The notes: generated from the letters alone by a model not told the origin. A stretch of 64,000 nt of DNA from Sympetrum striolatum (GCA_947579665.1 OX388351.1:61140939-61204938); one strand, 5' to 3'; shown: positions 11,260 through 23,789, counted from the stretch's first letter. Program-made: numbers and translations.

Positions 11260-11640
11260 GCGATCAGATCTCTTCGGGGAGATTTTGATGGGAAAGCAAT
11301 CGGAACTGACTTATGCCTATTCCCAAATATTCGTAATCCATTAATTTAGAGAAGAATTCGAAGTGAATGGGTTCAGTGGAAGGGGATATTGTATAGGAAA
11401 AAAGGTCCCTCCCTCAACGGAATAAAATTTGAGAGGGAACGGGGAAACATGTAAAGCAGCTGGAGCGAAGAAGAGGAGCTTAGGAAAGGAATAAGTTCTG
11501 CCGAGAAAGAAGTTAGAGTGGAAAGGAAGGAGACACACTTTCTCGGGAAATTAGAGTTTCCCCATTGAGAGAGAGAGAGGAACTGATGAAAGAGCACCAA
11601 GGGGAGAATAAAAGAAAAAGCCTAATTTGAGATTCTACAT
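11260..11640. other. Purine-rich, moderately GC-rich island 5
   Basis: The plus strand is biased to A and G (for example gaagaagaggagcttaggaa near 11467-11486 and gagagagagagg near 11569-11580). The minus-strand ORFs 11341-11538 and 11373-11600 are the S/F/P/L-rich translation of the pyrimidine strand and are not credible proteins. Confidence 0.35.
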
Positions 11641-11839
11641 CAAACACAAATTGCGTCTTAAATGAAGAGAAGGGCGAAGCCTGTCGTGTTTAAATTAATT
11701 CAAACATCAATATTGGAATTATTATTAAACGGAGAAGATAGTTTAGAAAGGAAAAGTAACAGGGAATGAAAGAAACGGACTATACAGTATTCGTTCCAGA
11801 CAACTTTTGAACATTAAATCCTTACGAAACCCTATAAGA

Positions 11840-12130
11840 AAAGCTCTGGGGATTACTATACATGGTGAGGTGTGAGGTAGTCTATCCTTGTGTCTCTCAT
11901 GGTACAGAATATATTCCGTTCACAATTGATATGTGTACTCTATAAGACTGTCCACACTGTCCACATATATGTCCATAAACCTCTTTATGATTTGTTCCGC
12001 TCTTTATCGGTTGGTATCGGGTATATTTGCATTAGCTTACAAGAGCTTATGGAAGAGAATGAGGCTTAGTTGGCAATACGAAGAGTGAGGTAGTGAGAAA
12101 TAGCTCTCCTCAACAAGCAACAAAGCTATA
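11840..12130. repeat. Weak relatives of the GAGGTATGAGGTAG repeat
   Basis: ggtgaggtgtgaggtagtct (11863-11882) and a second fragment near 12083 (gagtgaggtagtgag) resemble the ggtgaggtatgaggtagttt block at 57038-57057. The rest does not align clearly by eye, so these may be short decayed pieces of that family. Confidence 0.25.
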
Positions 12131-12377
12131 AACTTAATGCATCCAGACACAGTAAGATAGACTGAGTCTACGAGTAAAATGTTTCGTGGCATTTCGTAAT
12201 ACCATAATTTTGCACCACGCCTCTCTATCTTTCACATTTTAGAAGAATGAATAGGAATTATGCAAATATAAATTACGATTTTTTCTGAGCTATACCAATA
12301 TAGAAATGGAAATTATAGAATTCATCTATTTATTACTGAATGAACGAATCAGCAATATGAATCAGTCACTTTAATTC

Positions 12378-12428
12378 TTGTATGTGAACCTTTTGAATCA
12401 TACTATGATTCAAGAGGTTCACATACAA
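12378..12428. repeat. 51-nt near-perfect palindrome
   Basis: Two 25-nt arms around a single central base: the left arm starts ttgtatgtgaacct and the right arm ends ggttcacatacaa. Only one pair departs from Watson-Crick, and it would be G-U in RNA. With a one-base loop it is a cruciform-type palindrome and not a pre-microRNA. No second copy was found in the window; it may be a tiny MITE or a replication-slippage product. Confidence 0.85.
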
Positions 12429-13553
12429 CTATGACACTATGATATGGCATACATAAACTATGACACAAATGATACCATATCCAATAAAATGTACTGGAAA
12501 CATTTCTCTAAATTAACACATGAATGAAACCTATTAATTACCATCGAGTTCTTAAATATCAATAAGAATTATTTCAAGTAAGATCCTTTAATTATTGAGA
12601 TTGATATACTAACATTTTTTGGTGTGTGTGTGTTGCAAAAGTTCAAGTATATTCAAAGTCCCAATTATCTCTCAATAAAATTGGGCCATAGTTTTGCAGT
12701 GTAATCCTTGAATAATGAGCAGTATTAAAATAAATAGGATTCATTTAGATGATAATAAGGAGATTAATTTAGTTAAATGCTCGTGCGATTATCTTTCGTA
12801 TAATTGCGGAAAACAAATGTTATGAAAAAAAGGAATTTCGTAATTTGCCTTGAATCTGGTGAAAAAAATTATACAATTCGCAAAATGTTCTAAAAAGTTA
12901 AAATAAAATAAATCTTTAATTTCCATATTTAAATTAGCTTATCAAGTTGCAGTAAAGATCATAATAGCCGATAAAATTCAGTTATTTAACTATTTGATTC
13001 GTAAATATTTTAAATTAAATAAATAAGGGAGCTTACGCGAGAGGGAAGATTCCTCTACGGTGAAAAAAGTATGCTAAATAAAGGCATAATATCCTAGATT
13101 AAATAACCGTTTCACAGATTCAACAAGGGAAAATAATTAAGAAAAGGATGACGACATACCGAAGACCTTACGACAAAATTTAAATGTAAATATAGAAATA
13201 AAATTCAAATTGGAAAGGAATTATAGTATTTGAGAAAGGAAAGTTTTAAATTAAACTGGAATTTTGATAAATCTAGTGAATGGAGATGGAGCCAAAAGGA
13301 CCAAAGGGATTTACGTAAGAAGTCGAATTAAATATCCTCTCAAATCGTAGTTCATAGAGTGGAAAAAACAGGGGTATCGCAAATACAGTCTCATTCTATA
13401 CGAGTAGTACTGGATGTGAGTAACTACGTTTAAATGGATTCAGCAAAGTTTTAGAAATGCATGACAGTCACACAACTGTCACTAATATCATTCTGAGGAT
13501 ATAATTTTCAACACCTATCTGTTATACCAAAAAGAAGGTACTATCAATATTTT
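12429..13553. other. AT-rich stretch with short direct repeats
   Basis: Right after the palindrome, ctatgacac and actatgacac recur (about 12429-12465). A short (GT)n lies near 12623. Otherwise the stretch is plain AT-rich DNA with no recognised element. Confidence 0.4.
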
Positions 13554-13563
13554 GCTTACTCAC

Positions 13564-13615
13564 CGGTAGCCTTCCCGAAGATGAGAGGAGTCACAGAGAT
13601 GGGTGGTAGTCAAAT
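13564..13615 (-). other. Candidate 52-nt internal exon
   Basis: On the minus strand a strong acceptor (pyrimidine-rich cttttatcctctctttaattgcag) is followed by 52 nt and a near-consensus donor ctaccg|gtgagtaagc. The segment is more GC-rich than its flanks. One frame is open, giving LTTTHLCDSSHLREGY with two bases on the left and two on the right; the other two frames contain TGA. The trailing two bases match the phase needed by the candidate terminal exon at 4896-5085. The product is unrecognised; it could also be a UTR or lncRNA exon. Confidence 0.35.
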
Positions 13616-14129
13616 CTGCAATTAAAGAGAGGATAAAAGTAAATTTAAATACCTTGTTACCGTAGATAATAATGATAACTTTATATAGTGCGCTGGATAC
13701 ATTTACTCCTAAAAAAACTATTTTAATTCAGGATATGATAATACAATAGCAAACAGATTTGATTAGATTACTTATAGAAAAAATATTTGTATAAAATATA
13801 AAACTTATTCATTCAAACTTGACACAGGAAAATTGATATTACCAAAAGCTAAAACTTAAGACATTCAAATAAGATTAAAGGTAGGTAATAAACAAACATA
13901 TACGATGCAATACATAAACAGAAAATAAGATTTACTTTGAAGTTTTGTTAACATTATACCAGTAAATACGTTCATAATTAATACATGAAATTAAAAGTTG
14001 CAATTCGGAATCAAATTGCTAAGGAATAAGAAAACGAGAACTGCATTGTTTTGTAAATTATAAGAATTTGTGTATTTCATCAATAGAATCCCATTCTATC
14101 CCATATCCTTTTATAACGACGTCTTCGTA
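13616..14129. other. AT-rich stretch, nothing recognised
   Basis: Apart from the pyrimidine tract belonging to the candidate exon acceptor, no feature is visible. Confidence 0.4.
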
Positions 14130-14800
14130 GATTCATAGATGCTGCTCACGAATACCTCAAAAAGGTGTTCAACTTTAACTCACGCGCACGGGGGGGAACT
14201 CGCGAAGAATTTATTGAACGGGCAATATTGCGATTCGCTTGGTGCGACGAGCAATACTGGAAATTTAGATGATATGGTTGCATGGAGGGCATATCAAGCA
14301 AAGCAGGCGGGGGAAGTTATGCAACCAGTGGAATGTGTCCGGCTTTGTCCCGTTGATAATCCGGCGTGAATCCGGTTTCACGTGTTTGCTGATATAAAAC
14401 GCCGGCGATTCACATATTGCCAAGACGCGTTAAGGTGCGGTTCCACGGCAGTGACAGCTCGTTGCGGCTTTCGCTGGACTCTTCCAAATCGTTTCAAATA
14501 TCAGTGGACCGGCTTCATGTTGGAATGAAACACTTGACAGACAGTATCGTTTAACTTCGGCTAAATTACAATTAGATAATAGCGGAGACGCCCGAGGAAT
14601 GAAATGGGTATTTGACTGCGTGGCGTTCTAATAGGCACGGTGCGGAATTTAAGCATGTTTAAAGCAACGTTAACTAATATGCAATCCGATATTGTTTGCG
14701 AAATCGTCTTTGTAATCATTCTGATAAAACTATACACTTCGACTCATTTCTCATTGTTCTAGTACGTTGGTCGCTGATGGTTCACTCTTTCCGGTTCCAA
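14130..14800. other. GC-rich island 6
   Basis: The region carries gcccgaggaatgaaatggg, cgccggcgattcac and cacgcgcacggggggg. A plus-strand ORF at 14139-14369 (76 codons) lacks a known domain and has no donor at its end. It is a possible regulatory island. Confidence 0.35.
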
Positions 14801-15009
14801 GTTTGAAAAGATGCAAGATAATGTATTTATTCTTCTAAAAGTGCTTTGAAGGTACATTGCTGACATAATTCCAAATAGAATAAAGCTAATAAAATCGATT
14901 GTGGGATTGTGGCCTTCTCTCTACCCTTTCCTATTGGTTTTTTTCTCGTTGCAACCTCCTTAATCCACTCCTTTTCCCTATATAAGCTTTCTTATTTGTA
15001 ACTTCCTTA

Positions 15010-15075
15010 CCTGAAGATGGCCGATCTGTGCCGAAACCGGTCGTGTTTCCAATAAATGTGAGGAAAAAAGTATTT
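15010..15075 (+). repeat. CTGAAGA / GAAAC / AATAAA repeat module, copy 1
   Basis: cCTGAAGA, a short hairpin (GGC 15019-15021 with GCC 15030-15032), GAAAC (15033-15037), ggtcgtgt and aataaatgtgagg follow in order. The same order occurs at 49203-49256. The CTGANGA-stem-GAAAC-GTC arrangement resembles a hammerhead ribozyme core, but an extra T follows CTGAAGA and stem I does not pair, so activity is doubtful. The AATAAA suggests the 3' end of a retroelement. Confidence 0.5.
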
Positions 15076-15747
15076 GAAAATCTTTATTCTTAACAACCTC
15101 TGTCCAGAATAAAGCTACTTTTAGCGAAAAAATTTAAAAAAACTTTTTTCGGAGCAACTGCTTAAAACCTTATACATACAATGTTGAATCTTATTGAAAG
15201 AGTTTAAAGTTATATGCGTGAAAATATTTCACCTACAGTCAGTTTTCTAATAACTAATACACCACCACCGATATATACTGACGATAACTCGCGAGTATGA
15301 GCACAGCAATTTTCATCTGCAGCTAAAGATCATAATTGAACGGCAAGTCATTAAACCTGCTGCTCAAATCTTATACTACAACCTTTAAGCCAAAATGAAG
15401 ATAGTGGTATGGATGTCAGAGTCGTAAATCATAATAAAAACGACAGGATTCCATTTCGACTCACTGGGACGGAGAGGGTTTCAACCTGTAAATTCAGCCA
15501 TTTAGAAACACCTATAATTTTGAATAAATATCCTTAACCTAATAAACTTTAACCGCTTCTAGAGAAGAAAGAAGAAGGAATCAGTGGATGGTCTGTTTAA
15601 AAATAAATTTTGGCTTCCATCAAGCACAACTTGCCACTTTTCTCTTTCAATGCAACACGTCTATCAATAATAAAACGGTCGATCTTTTTAGAATACCTTC
15701 AATTTTCAATTTTTGTTTTTCAATAAAAGCTTCGTTCCTTTTCATCC

Positions 15748-15801
15748 ATCTCTTAAATCAATCCTGAATGTGGCTGCAAGAGATCGATTGATTTAAGAGA
15801 T
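15748..15801. repeat. Perfect 16-bp inverted repeat, 22-nt loop
   Basis: atctcttaaatcaatc (15748-15763) and its exact complement gattgatttaagagat (15786-15801) flank a 22-nt loop. The stem is too short and the loop is unstructured for a pre-microRNA. There is no flanking duplication I can see. Confidence 0.8.
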
Positions 15802-16239
15802 CGTTCTTGAAGTATTTACATTAAATTTATTTCAGCTATGAAATCTATTTTCTTATAAATACTAAGAACTGCATGAGGGTAGGTAATTATTCAAATTAAA
15901 CTTACTATATAGATGTGTAAGCCCTATCTTATATAAGGCCGTGGTCCCCATTTGGGGATTTACCAGATTTTTTAACTTCTTTCACTTTGTTAAAATCTTT
16001 AGTTTTAACTGTTTTGCATTTTAAAATTAATGTGGCACAGTAGAAGAGGTCATATATAAAGAATTATGATAAGGTAAAGATAGAGGGTAAAAATCCAGGG
16101 ATAAACATAGATAAGAAATAGTGACATTCTCAGAAGGTTTATGCAAACGAACCTGTAGAAGCAGCATGAAATTCGACTTAAGTAGTACCCACAGCATTCA
16201 AGAGCATCGTATAGTTTTCCGATAGATGAAAAAAATCGG
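15802..16239. other. AT-rich stretch, nothing recognised
   Basis: A short inverted motif, ccccatttgggg, lies at 15947-15958. Nothing else is visible. Confidence 0.4.
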
Positions 16240-16720
16240 AATTCAAGTTCTAAATTTTGCCTTCCCGCTTCATGAATATATTCGACCAGTTTTGGAGCGT
16301 CTTCGGGAGCTGCACGGTCATTATCTTTCCATACGATTCAAAGGGTCGGTATTTCCCTCTCGCAATGAACGCTGCATTTATCCGTATTTTCCTTAATATT
16401 GCGAGCCTGCCGAAAATGAGAATTTTATTATGCGACTTCCTTATTTTCCCGCAGGATTTTCTTAATCCCTCCTTGGGGGTATTTCATTGCAGTTCCGGAC
16501 AATCGCTGCCCATGAACGCCGAATACAGGCCAAGGACGAGTGGTCTTCCTTCAACGCTATTATCGACTCATCTGATATAGCTCTCGCATGGGAAGTTCTT
16601 GCGCGACGTTGGGGCTTCTGAATGTTTTGTACGGTTAATGCTATCCGAACTGATTTATTTGCGGTTTGGATTGCATAAAGGACCCTTTCTTGCTATTCCG
16701 CCCTACTTCCAGCGTGGTCA
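16240..16720. other. GC-richer island 7
   Basis: Holds a plus-strand ORF at 16257-16580 (107 codons) that shows no domain or splice signals. The rest contains scattered CpGs and cgcgacgttggggc near 16593. Confidence 0.35.
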
Positions 16721-19700
16721 ATGGAATTGGGAGATGTCTTAATGATATAGAATTATATTTTATGATTCCTGCGTCGTACTATGCGATTACTCTTGTTTAA
16801 CTGCACGGAAAATGTAGGAATGCGGTTGTGAATGTTAAAGGTCGGTTTGATAATTTCGTTTCGTGAAAATTAATCTTGGAGATCTAGGGCTTTGAGATGG
16901 TTCTGTAAAGAAACATTTCGATCAGCTGCATGCTATAATGAGAATTAGCGGAGAATTAACCGTCTGACTTTCTCACATTATTCGTTTTATAATAGTAATT
17001 TTTATAATTTAATTAAGTAGACATTGATTTCCGTGCTGTTCTTGGATAGCCAAGATAATTCGGTTTTTTATTTAAGTAAATTTCTGGAAAACAATAAAGA
17101 AATAAACTCTCCGTTAAGAATATAATTTGGCATGATCATATTGTTGTTATATTACCTTAAATATAAGTCGTATTATATTTTGTATAGTGATGAACTAAAA
17201 GTTTGGCTAGAAATAAACAAATGATCTTGATTAAGGCTAATGATCCTTAGTGAAACTCCATGAAATTTAACAATATGTAGAATGCCTAAGCTGGTGATAG
17301 ATGCAATAATTAATACTCTGATTTAATTACTTGATAAAATACAAAAAATGCCCTTAGTTACATCAGAATTTATGTTTGGAGAAAAATGAGCCTGCTTCAG
17401 AAAGTTTCAAGAGATTCATCAGTATGAATTGAAATGATGAAAATGTTTTCCTTACATTCCCATAATAGCGAAAACTGTTCTCCTATTACCTAGAAGACTA
17501 TTGTGGTGTCTGGGTTAGGCTTTGTCATTACTAAATACCAAGCGAAATAAATCTCTACTTTCCTTCTAAGAAGGTGAAAGAAAGATAAAAATAGTAATAG
17601 ACAAAGGGATTTGTCTCAAATTCTTGGGAGAGTGTTCGACACAATTTAACTACAACGGGATTTTCCTCATCTCCAACATCGATTTGCTGCTTATCAAAGT
17701 GGAAAAAACAATTTCACGGAGTTTCTGATAGGCAATAACAGCATCAAGTTGATTAGAAGATTTCACTAGCTAGGAACTATGGTCTGCATCTCAGAGCAAT
17801 ACTGTAATTAAAAGCACACATCAGTTCCTCATTTGATCGTTTTAGTGTATAATAATTGCAACTAAGCAGGTAATAAATTGATTGTGAACCGTCATTAATT
17901 CGATATGTTTTCATAGATAAAATACGAGATAAGATGCATATGCTTGATAGTAGGTTTATGATAAATGTCGAAGTAAGAAAAAAAATATATTGAAGGAACA
18001 AAAATACGAGTATATTATGAGTTTTTCAGACAGATCTAATTAAAATGACGCAATATAAATAATCTTGACAGCGGTACATAGGAAAATAAAATCATCAAAA
18101 AAAGTGACTTCGACAGAAACATAAAAAATTTACTCGATTCTGTGGACATTTGATATTAAGGAAGAAAATGGCGGAAAACTATTGTTATTCGAAGTAAAAT
18201 CAAGCATTAAAATTAATTTATATCTTTATATTTTAAATGCCATTTTAAGTTAATGTATAATGGTAGATAATCGTATTTGAAAGAGTTCAGGTCCAAAAAG
18301 CAGACTTTGGGTACCAAAAAGTTTGTCCACTGTATATTTTAACCAGCAACTCTTTCCTTTCAGAAATTTACTTGAAAATTTTTGCAGGATGCTATTATTC
18401 TTAATAGATTCTGTTTAAAACTATTTCTTCCTGAAATATGATTAAAGCTACGTTCGAAGATACCAGCAGAGTTGATTGATATGTGGTTTTATTTGGGATT
18501 TTGGCTCTCTCGTGCCATTAAATTTTATTGCATTGCTTATAGCATCTATATAATATTTATTGTGTATATATGTGATGAAAAATAAATATTCAACGAAGTT
18601 TTGTAGTATTTTATGCGATGAAATTTTTTGCATCGTGTTTGAAAATTAAGGGAAACTGACAAAAAATTATTCTCCAAATTTGAAGTCAGGGATTTCAGTA
18701 TTACCACAGTTTAAAGCCATCGAAACAGATATAAGGAATAGTGCAATAAAATTTTCCTTTGATGAAGGCAGTCTTTGGCCTTCCCATTCAATGTACCGAG
18801 AATTAAAGGTATCATAAACTCATACACGGTCTCGTGTCTTTGGGAAGAACAGTGTTGTACCTTGAAAATTAAAAAGAAAGCTATGGTAATATCTGTGAGC
18901 AGATTCTTATGGGAGATCGAACCAGTGACAATTAGGCTCGATATTTAGGATTTGATAGTTGGCACCCATACAAAAAAGGCTGCCTGCTCGTAAATGCTGT
19001 TTCGGTTTTTGACTAAGAATTTGCAGCCGATATGCTGCTACAATCCTATAAAACTACAAACTACAAACCTACAAAATATAATAGATGCTAAAATTCTGAT
19101 GCCTGTACTTTTTTTGCAGTACGCAAATATTTAATTGTGATCAATAATATAAAGTTTTATGAAGGACAAAATGGAGGTTTATAAAATGGCGTTGTGCTTA
19201 TTCCATGAGTTTCTTCAAATGACTTGAACATCGGTTTGTACAAAATTAGATCAAATTCGCCTCCCTGTATAATTCAAATGTGCAGGAATCAAAGTAATGT
19301 ACTTAATAATAATTTTAATGGCTGTATACGAAATTAATTTAGCAGTTACTATGCGTAGTGTCAATTTTCGCAAAAAATAAAATCCACTTTTGTATTTTTG
19401 GCCAGCTTTTTTCGATTCTGGCCCACTGTACGTACTTATTTTTATAAAAATAAATACTAACCAAAATTAATGAATGCTCAAAAAGTAGCAAAATAGAATT
19501 TCATCGTAAAAATATAAGTAATCATTAAAGGAAATGGAAGAAAGTAATTTCCGATTAACTCGAGATCTATATAGTAATGCACGTGTATGTTGTGGACATC
19601 TAACTCCGATATTCAGCTGTTAATTTTTGTAAACAAAAGCCCATTGTGTTAAACGGTCCGATATGTGTGCACTATTTTTAAGGAAAGAACGTGCCCTGAA

Positions 19701-19727
19701 AGACTCGTGCAGTTAATTCCCACTTAC
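16721..19727. other. Long AT-rich stretch, nothing recognised
   Basis: Three kilobases of AT-rich DNA with no repeats in common with the rest of the window that I could see. The minus-strand ORFs 17777-18001 and 18448-18633 are AT-driven. The consecutive short words ctacaaactacaaacctaca near 19052-19071 form a trivial local repeat. Confidence 0.4.
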
Positions 19728-19940
19728 CTGGTGTTTCTTTAGTAGGTACAAATTTTCATTTTCGAAATAGTTTGGCATCGAGTCGGTTCGTGTTACCATA
19801 ATCCAATCGCAATTATATTCATTAGGTAAGTTAACAAGGCCAAATCGAAAACAAATTAGAGGGTATGCGTATTTGATTTTGATAAAAATATTTCCCCTTA
19901 CATCTTGGGACACCCCAATGTACACACATACGTATAACAC
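19728..19940 (-). other. Candidate exon ending in a strong donor
   Basis: An open frame on the minus strand ends LYLLKKHQ exactly at a consensus donor caccag|gtaagtggg (intron starts at 19727). No good acceptor is visible upstream. The frame could instead start at the internal ATG read as MVTRTDSMPNYF, making it a first coding exon of 24 codons. The last codon is complete (phase 0), which does not match the phase needed by the segment at 13564-13615. No family recognised. Confidence 0.2.
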
Positions 19941-19984
19941 ATTTTTGGGAGTAAATTTACCATTTTATTAAATTTCAAGGAAAT

Positions 19985-20480
19985 TATTATTATTTCCCCA
20001 ACGAAATCTCAGATTTCGAAATCTCCGTCATGAGGTAGACATGGGTTTAACGGATGAGCGCTATCTTTTCCTATAAACTCCGAATTTACATCGATTCCCC
20101 CCGGCCTCTATTTTTTACCTAAATTTCACTCTTTCGCTCGAAAGTCTCATTTGTCACGGAAATTCCTTTCCCATCTGCATTTCTTCATTCGTCACTCAGT
20201 AATTAAAAAAGAGTTATAAATCTCGGCCGACATCAATCTAGGGAGGGGAGTGGCTGGAAACAGTTTAATGAACTACCATCGAAAATTATTCCCAACTTCA
20301 TTTTCAGAGCGGGGTGAGAGTGGATTGCTTTAATATATCAAGTTTATGGACTCCCACAATAAATTTACGTCACCTAAATGCAAAGCGCGCCTCGCTAATG
20401 TTTCGGGCAAACAGGAAATTCCTCATTGGAGAGAAATGTTCCTCTTGCGTTACTAATGGAACTGATTTTTGGAATTTGGG
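19985..20480. other. GC-richer island 8 with overlapping palindromes
   Basis: At 20003-20024 three alternately oriented copies of gaaatct lie end to end: gaaatct c agatttc gaaatct. The second and third form a perfect 14-bp palindrome (20011-20024). The remainder is modestly GC-rich with cggccgacatc and gggaggggag near 20224-20251. Plus-strand ORFs at 20314-20499 and 20426-20611 are unremarkable. Confidence 0.35.
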
Positions 20481-20499
20481 AGTTGTTGGAAAAAAATGA

Positions 20500-21839
20500 G
20501 ATTTACGTCTTGCTAAACAAATCGAGCGGTAATGCAGTTGTGCTTTTACTTATCCGTATGCTCAGAAGGGTTACTTATGATGTAGATTATTCATTAACAT
20601 CAAAACGATAACTAAATAATACTAAGGATATACTTAGATTTGCACCATTATAATTCTTGATGAATTAAATTGGAATTAAATTTTATTTAAATTTATATAA
20701 TTGAGCTTCATGGGTTTTATGATATTAATTTATAATGAAAATCTTAGATAAACGAAAAAGATATAACTCCTTTTCTCTTTATCTTCATAATAAATATCTG
20801 ACCAAGCTAACGAGAAAGTAAGTCTCTTGACGAAAAAGACATAAAATTTAACATGATGTTGTGGACATTTCATCTGGTGGTAGATTCTTAAATGCTACGT
20901 TAGGAATATCGATATTTTTGGTATGTAAAGCAATATTTAAGCTTTGGAGAAATACATAAATTGGAGTGGAAATAAAAAAGGAGAAAAAAATAATTATTGA
21001 ATTAAAAATTTTCAAAATTCTCATTTCCAAGTCTAGTTAATAAATATTAGAAAAGAGGAAATCGATTCAGGAATTTATGTTTCTTAGACATGTAATTCGA
21101 AATTATAAAGTTAATTGAAGTTTATAAACTACTTCTATTAGATGAGATATTAAAAATATTAAAGTAAATATAGCGTAGAAACTTGAGTCTAAGACGCAGT
21201 CATGTTACGGTAGTCATTTATGGGAAAAATGTAATAACACGATTGTAACACCTACTACATTGTCCTTTGCATGTGCCGGGAGAAGTTTGCAATGGAATAT
21301 TAATTTATTAACAATACAAGAATGAATTATTTTTTCTGAATTCTATATGCCTCCCTACTTAAATACAAAAATAAATTACCTGATTGAAAAAATGCAACCA
21401 ACCAAAATAACTTTGAAAAGTAGCCATCAAATTCTTCTAAACCGTATATACTCCATCAGTTTTTAATTAGTGTTCATTTTAATAGATTATAGCAATTTAT
21501 TCATTCCTTGAACATATAAAACGTATTATATACTGAAAATGACAACATTATATGATAATAATTTATTATTTTATCTTAATACACGATTGAAATACTCATA
21601 CTCTGCGTTTTTAGCGTTTCATATTTTTTTGTAAACTCTAGTTATGAAACATGGTCATATTCCTTACATGATTGAAATATATGCTAATGTTCAGCAGGTT
21701 TTGTAGCTATCCTAATTTGCATAATATATGCAAGACTAATATTAACACATTAATCTTGAGCCTGCAGTATTCATCAATTACAAAGAGAGTAAATAAAAGG
21801 AAATACTCAGGCTTCAAAAGTTAGACGGTACAGAAGCGG
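20500..21839. other. AT-rich stretch, nothing recognised
   Basis: AT-rich background. The minus-strand ORF 20848-21030 has no motif. Confidence 0.4.
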
Positions 21840-22400
21840 AGACATTGAGAGTACAGCTCTCGAGTAGTAGAAATAGGGCTGCCCCATAAAAGACGTTGGA
21901 GGAATCGTGCTTCTACACATTAAAGGCATAGTAACTGAATTGCGGTCAGTCATCTTTTAAAATTTTCCGACGCGGGTCGCCTGAATTGCCCCCGCATAGA
22001 ATAATACCAATTTAAAAATAAAGCCTTAGTTGCGGCTGAAATACACACATCCTATTATCACTTCATCTTCCGTGAGAAAATCCAGTAGGTCGCAATCCCC
22101 TTCTCCGTAATGGGCACTTAAAGGCGACTATGGACTCCACCGCTATGGCCTTGCAACGCTCATTCGCCCATTCCGACTTATTTACGATCCACAAATGTAC
22201 ACAGACTAGGAGCAGAGATTGGCAGAGGTGCGAATACTTCCGAATATCACATTATTCACTGTGGGATTACCACACCGCTCTTCTGCCGTTCTTTCTTTCG
22301 CCGTTTCCATGCATTTCTTTCCGTTCCTCTACATAGGTCTCTTTCGTACTGTATTTTTTCTTTTCGCTTGCATCTTTGAATCCCGACCTACTTTTGCCAT
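21840..22400. other. GC-richer island 9
   Basis: The left part is CpG-bearing (cgacgcgggtcgcctgaattg near 21969). The right part is pyrimidine-rich on the plus strand, which yields the S/F/L-rich ORFs 22130-22336 and 22219-22488. No gene recognised. Confidence 0.35.
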
Positions 22401-22674
22401 TTTCTCACTTCCTTACTCTTCATTTAACCTTATTAAGGAACCTCTATTTTTATCAACTTATTTTTCATATGTTACATTTTATTTTTGAAATTAGTCATTT
22501 TGAGCCCAATGCAACTATATGAATTAAAGTTTAGTTCGTCGCATTTATGCTTGATTAGATTCTCTTACGTGATTAACGATAATTTTATTTATGCTTTACT
22601 TGTTTTTGAACGATATTTGTGTGCGAAAAAATATAGCTAAACGTTTCTTTATGCTGTACTGGCTTATTTCAAAA

Positions 22675-22960
22675 GGTCCTTTAGGTCTTTATTAAGGCAA
22701 GATTGATATAGTTTTGTGTATGTAAATAGAAATATAGAGAAATATTAGATGGAGTGGATATAAAAAAAACCTAAGGTGATAAATTTGGAAAAAAGTTCCA
22801 CAGCAGGAAAACACCCACAAAGAAAGAACGTACGAAAAACCTGCGCAAACCTTCTTATAGTAAAAGTTAAAAGATGTAAAAGAAAGCTGTGTATAACATG
22901 GAAATTATAAAAGCAGTATAACAACAAAATTACAAAAAATGATAGTAGTATAAGAAAGGG
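22675..22960 (-). mobile_element. AATAAA-terminal retroelement repeat, copy 1
   Basis: On the minus strand the copy ends with cttgccttaataaagaccta. Further in, the plus strand reads cagcaggaaaacacccacaa (22801-22820) and cgaaaaacctgcgcaaacct (22833-22852), matching 51608-51627 and 51638-51657. The two copies share this block and the AATAAA terminus with comparable spacing, so they belong to one family. It is probably the 3' untranslated end of a LINE-like element; no coding part remains. Confidence 0.6.
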
Positions 22961-23789
22961 AAAAATTGCAATGGTTCTCAATGAGAAAATAAGAAATATT
23001 TAAAAAACACAAGATGAAACATTCAAACGAAATTAAAAAACAAAATGATAAAATAAAATGAAGGGAAATTGCAGATATAAAATATGAGAAAATGATCAAT
23101 ATCACAAAAAATAAAATTTTCAAATAAAAGAAATGGAATTGTTTTGAAAATTAAACATACTAAATAGACGTATGTAAAAATAACAGTAAATTAAAATAGG
23201 AATCATATAGGTCATGTAGATAGAAAAGGTAGCTTTTATTGACGAGTTAGCCCATTTGTTTGTATTGTCAGGAACATACTTAGGTACATACTACTTTGTT
23301 TTTCTTTCAAGCTTAGGAGTCTTTGATTTGCTATATTATCTATTAATATTTTATAATATTATTAGTGAATTTATTAATTTCCAAAATCCATATAAATTTA
23401 TTATTTCTACATTGTATTCTTTGACATTCTTATTTTTATAATGTAATGATTCGAATGTTTTTTCCTATTTATAGGCATCGTTTTCACACTGTGTTATATT
23501 CTGACCCTGGATAGCTTCCCTAGAGTTTTAATTGAATTATCATACTTAAAATCTTCCCATTTTTCTCTCAATTTCACTTTTATACTCATAATTTAATTTT
23601 TATCCTCTCTATCGCAATTTATACACTCATTTTGATTAAAAATAGTAACGGTGGGTCAATTAGAAGAAGAGAGTTTTTGGTCACATTTTATCTTAAATAC
23701 CTTGTATATTTGTTTTCTCCAACAAATTCCGATACATAACTAATTCATTTCACTAATTCTTTTCAACTTATTATAATCTAATAGCCACA
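22961..23789. other. Extremely AT-rich stretch
   Basis: The plus strand is A-rich to about 23160 and then T-rich from 23256. The latter gives the F/L/Y-rich ORF 23256-23441, which is compositional. The A-rich part may be the decayed interior of the repeat to its left. Confidence 0.4.

Noticed and set aside
15748..15801. MicroRNA precursor
   Set aside because: The stem is only 16 bp with a 22-nt loop, too short for a typical pre-miRNA.
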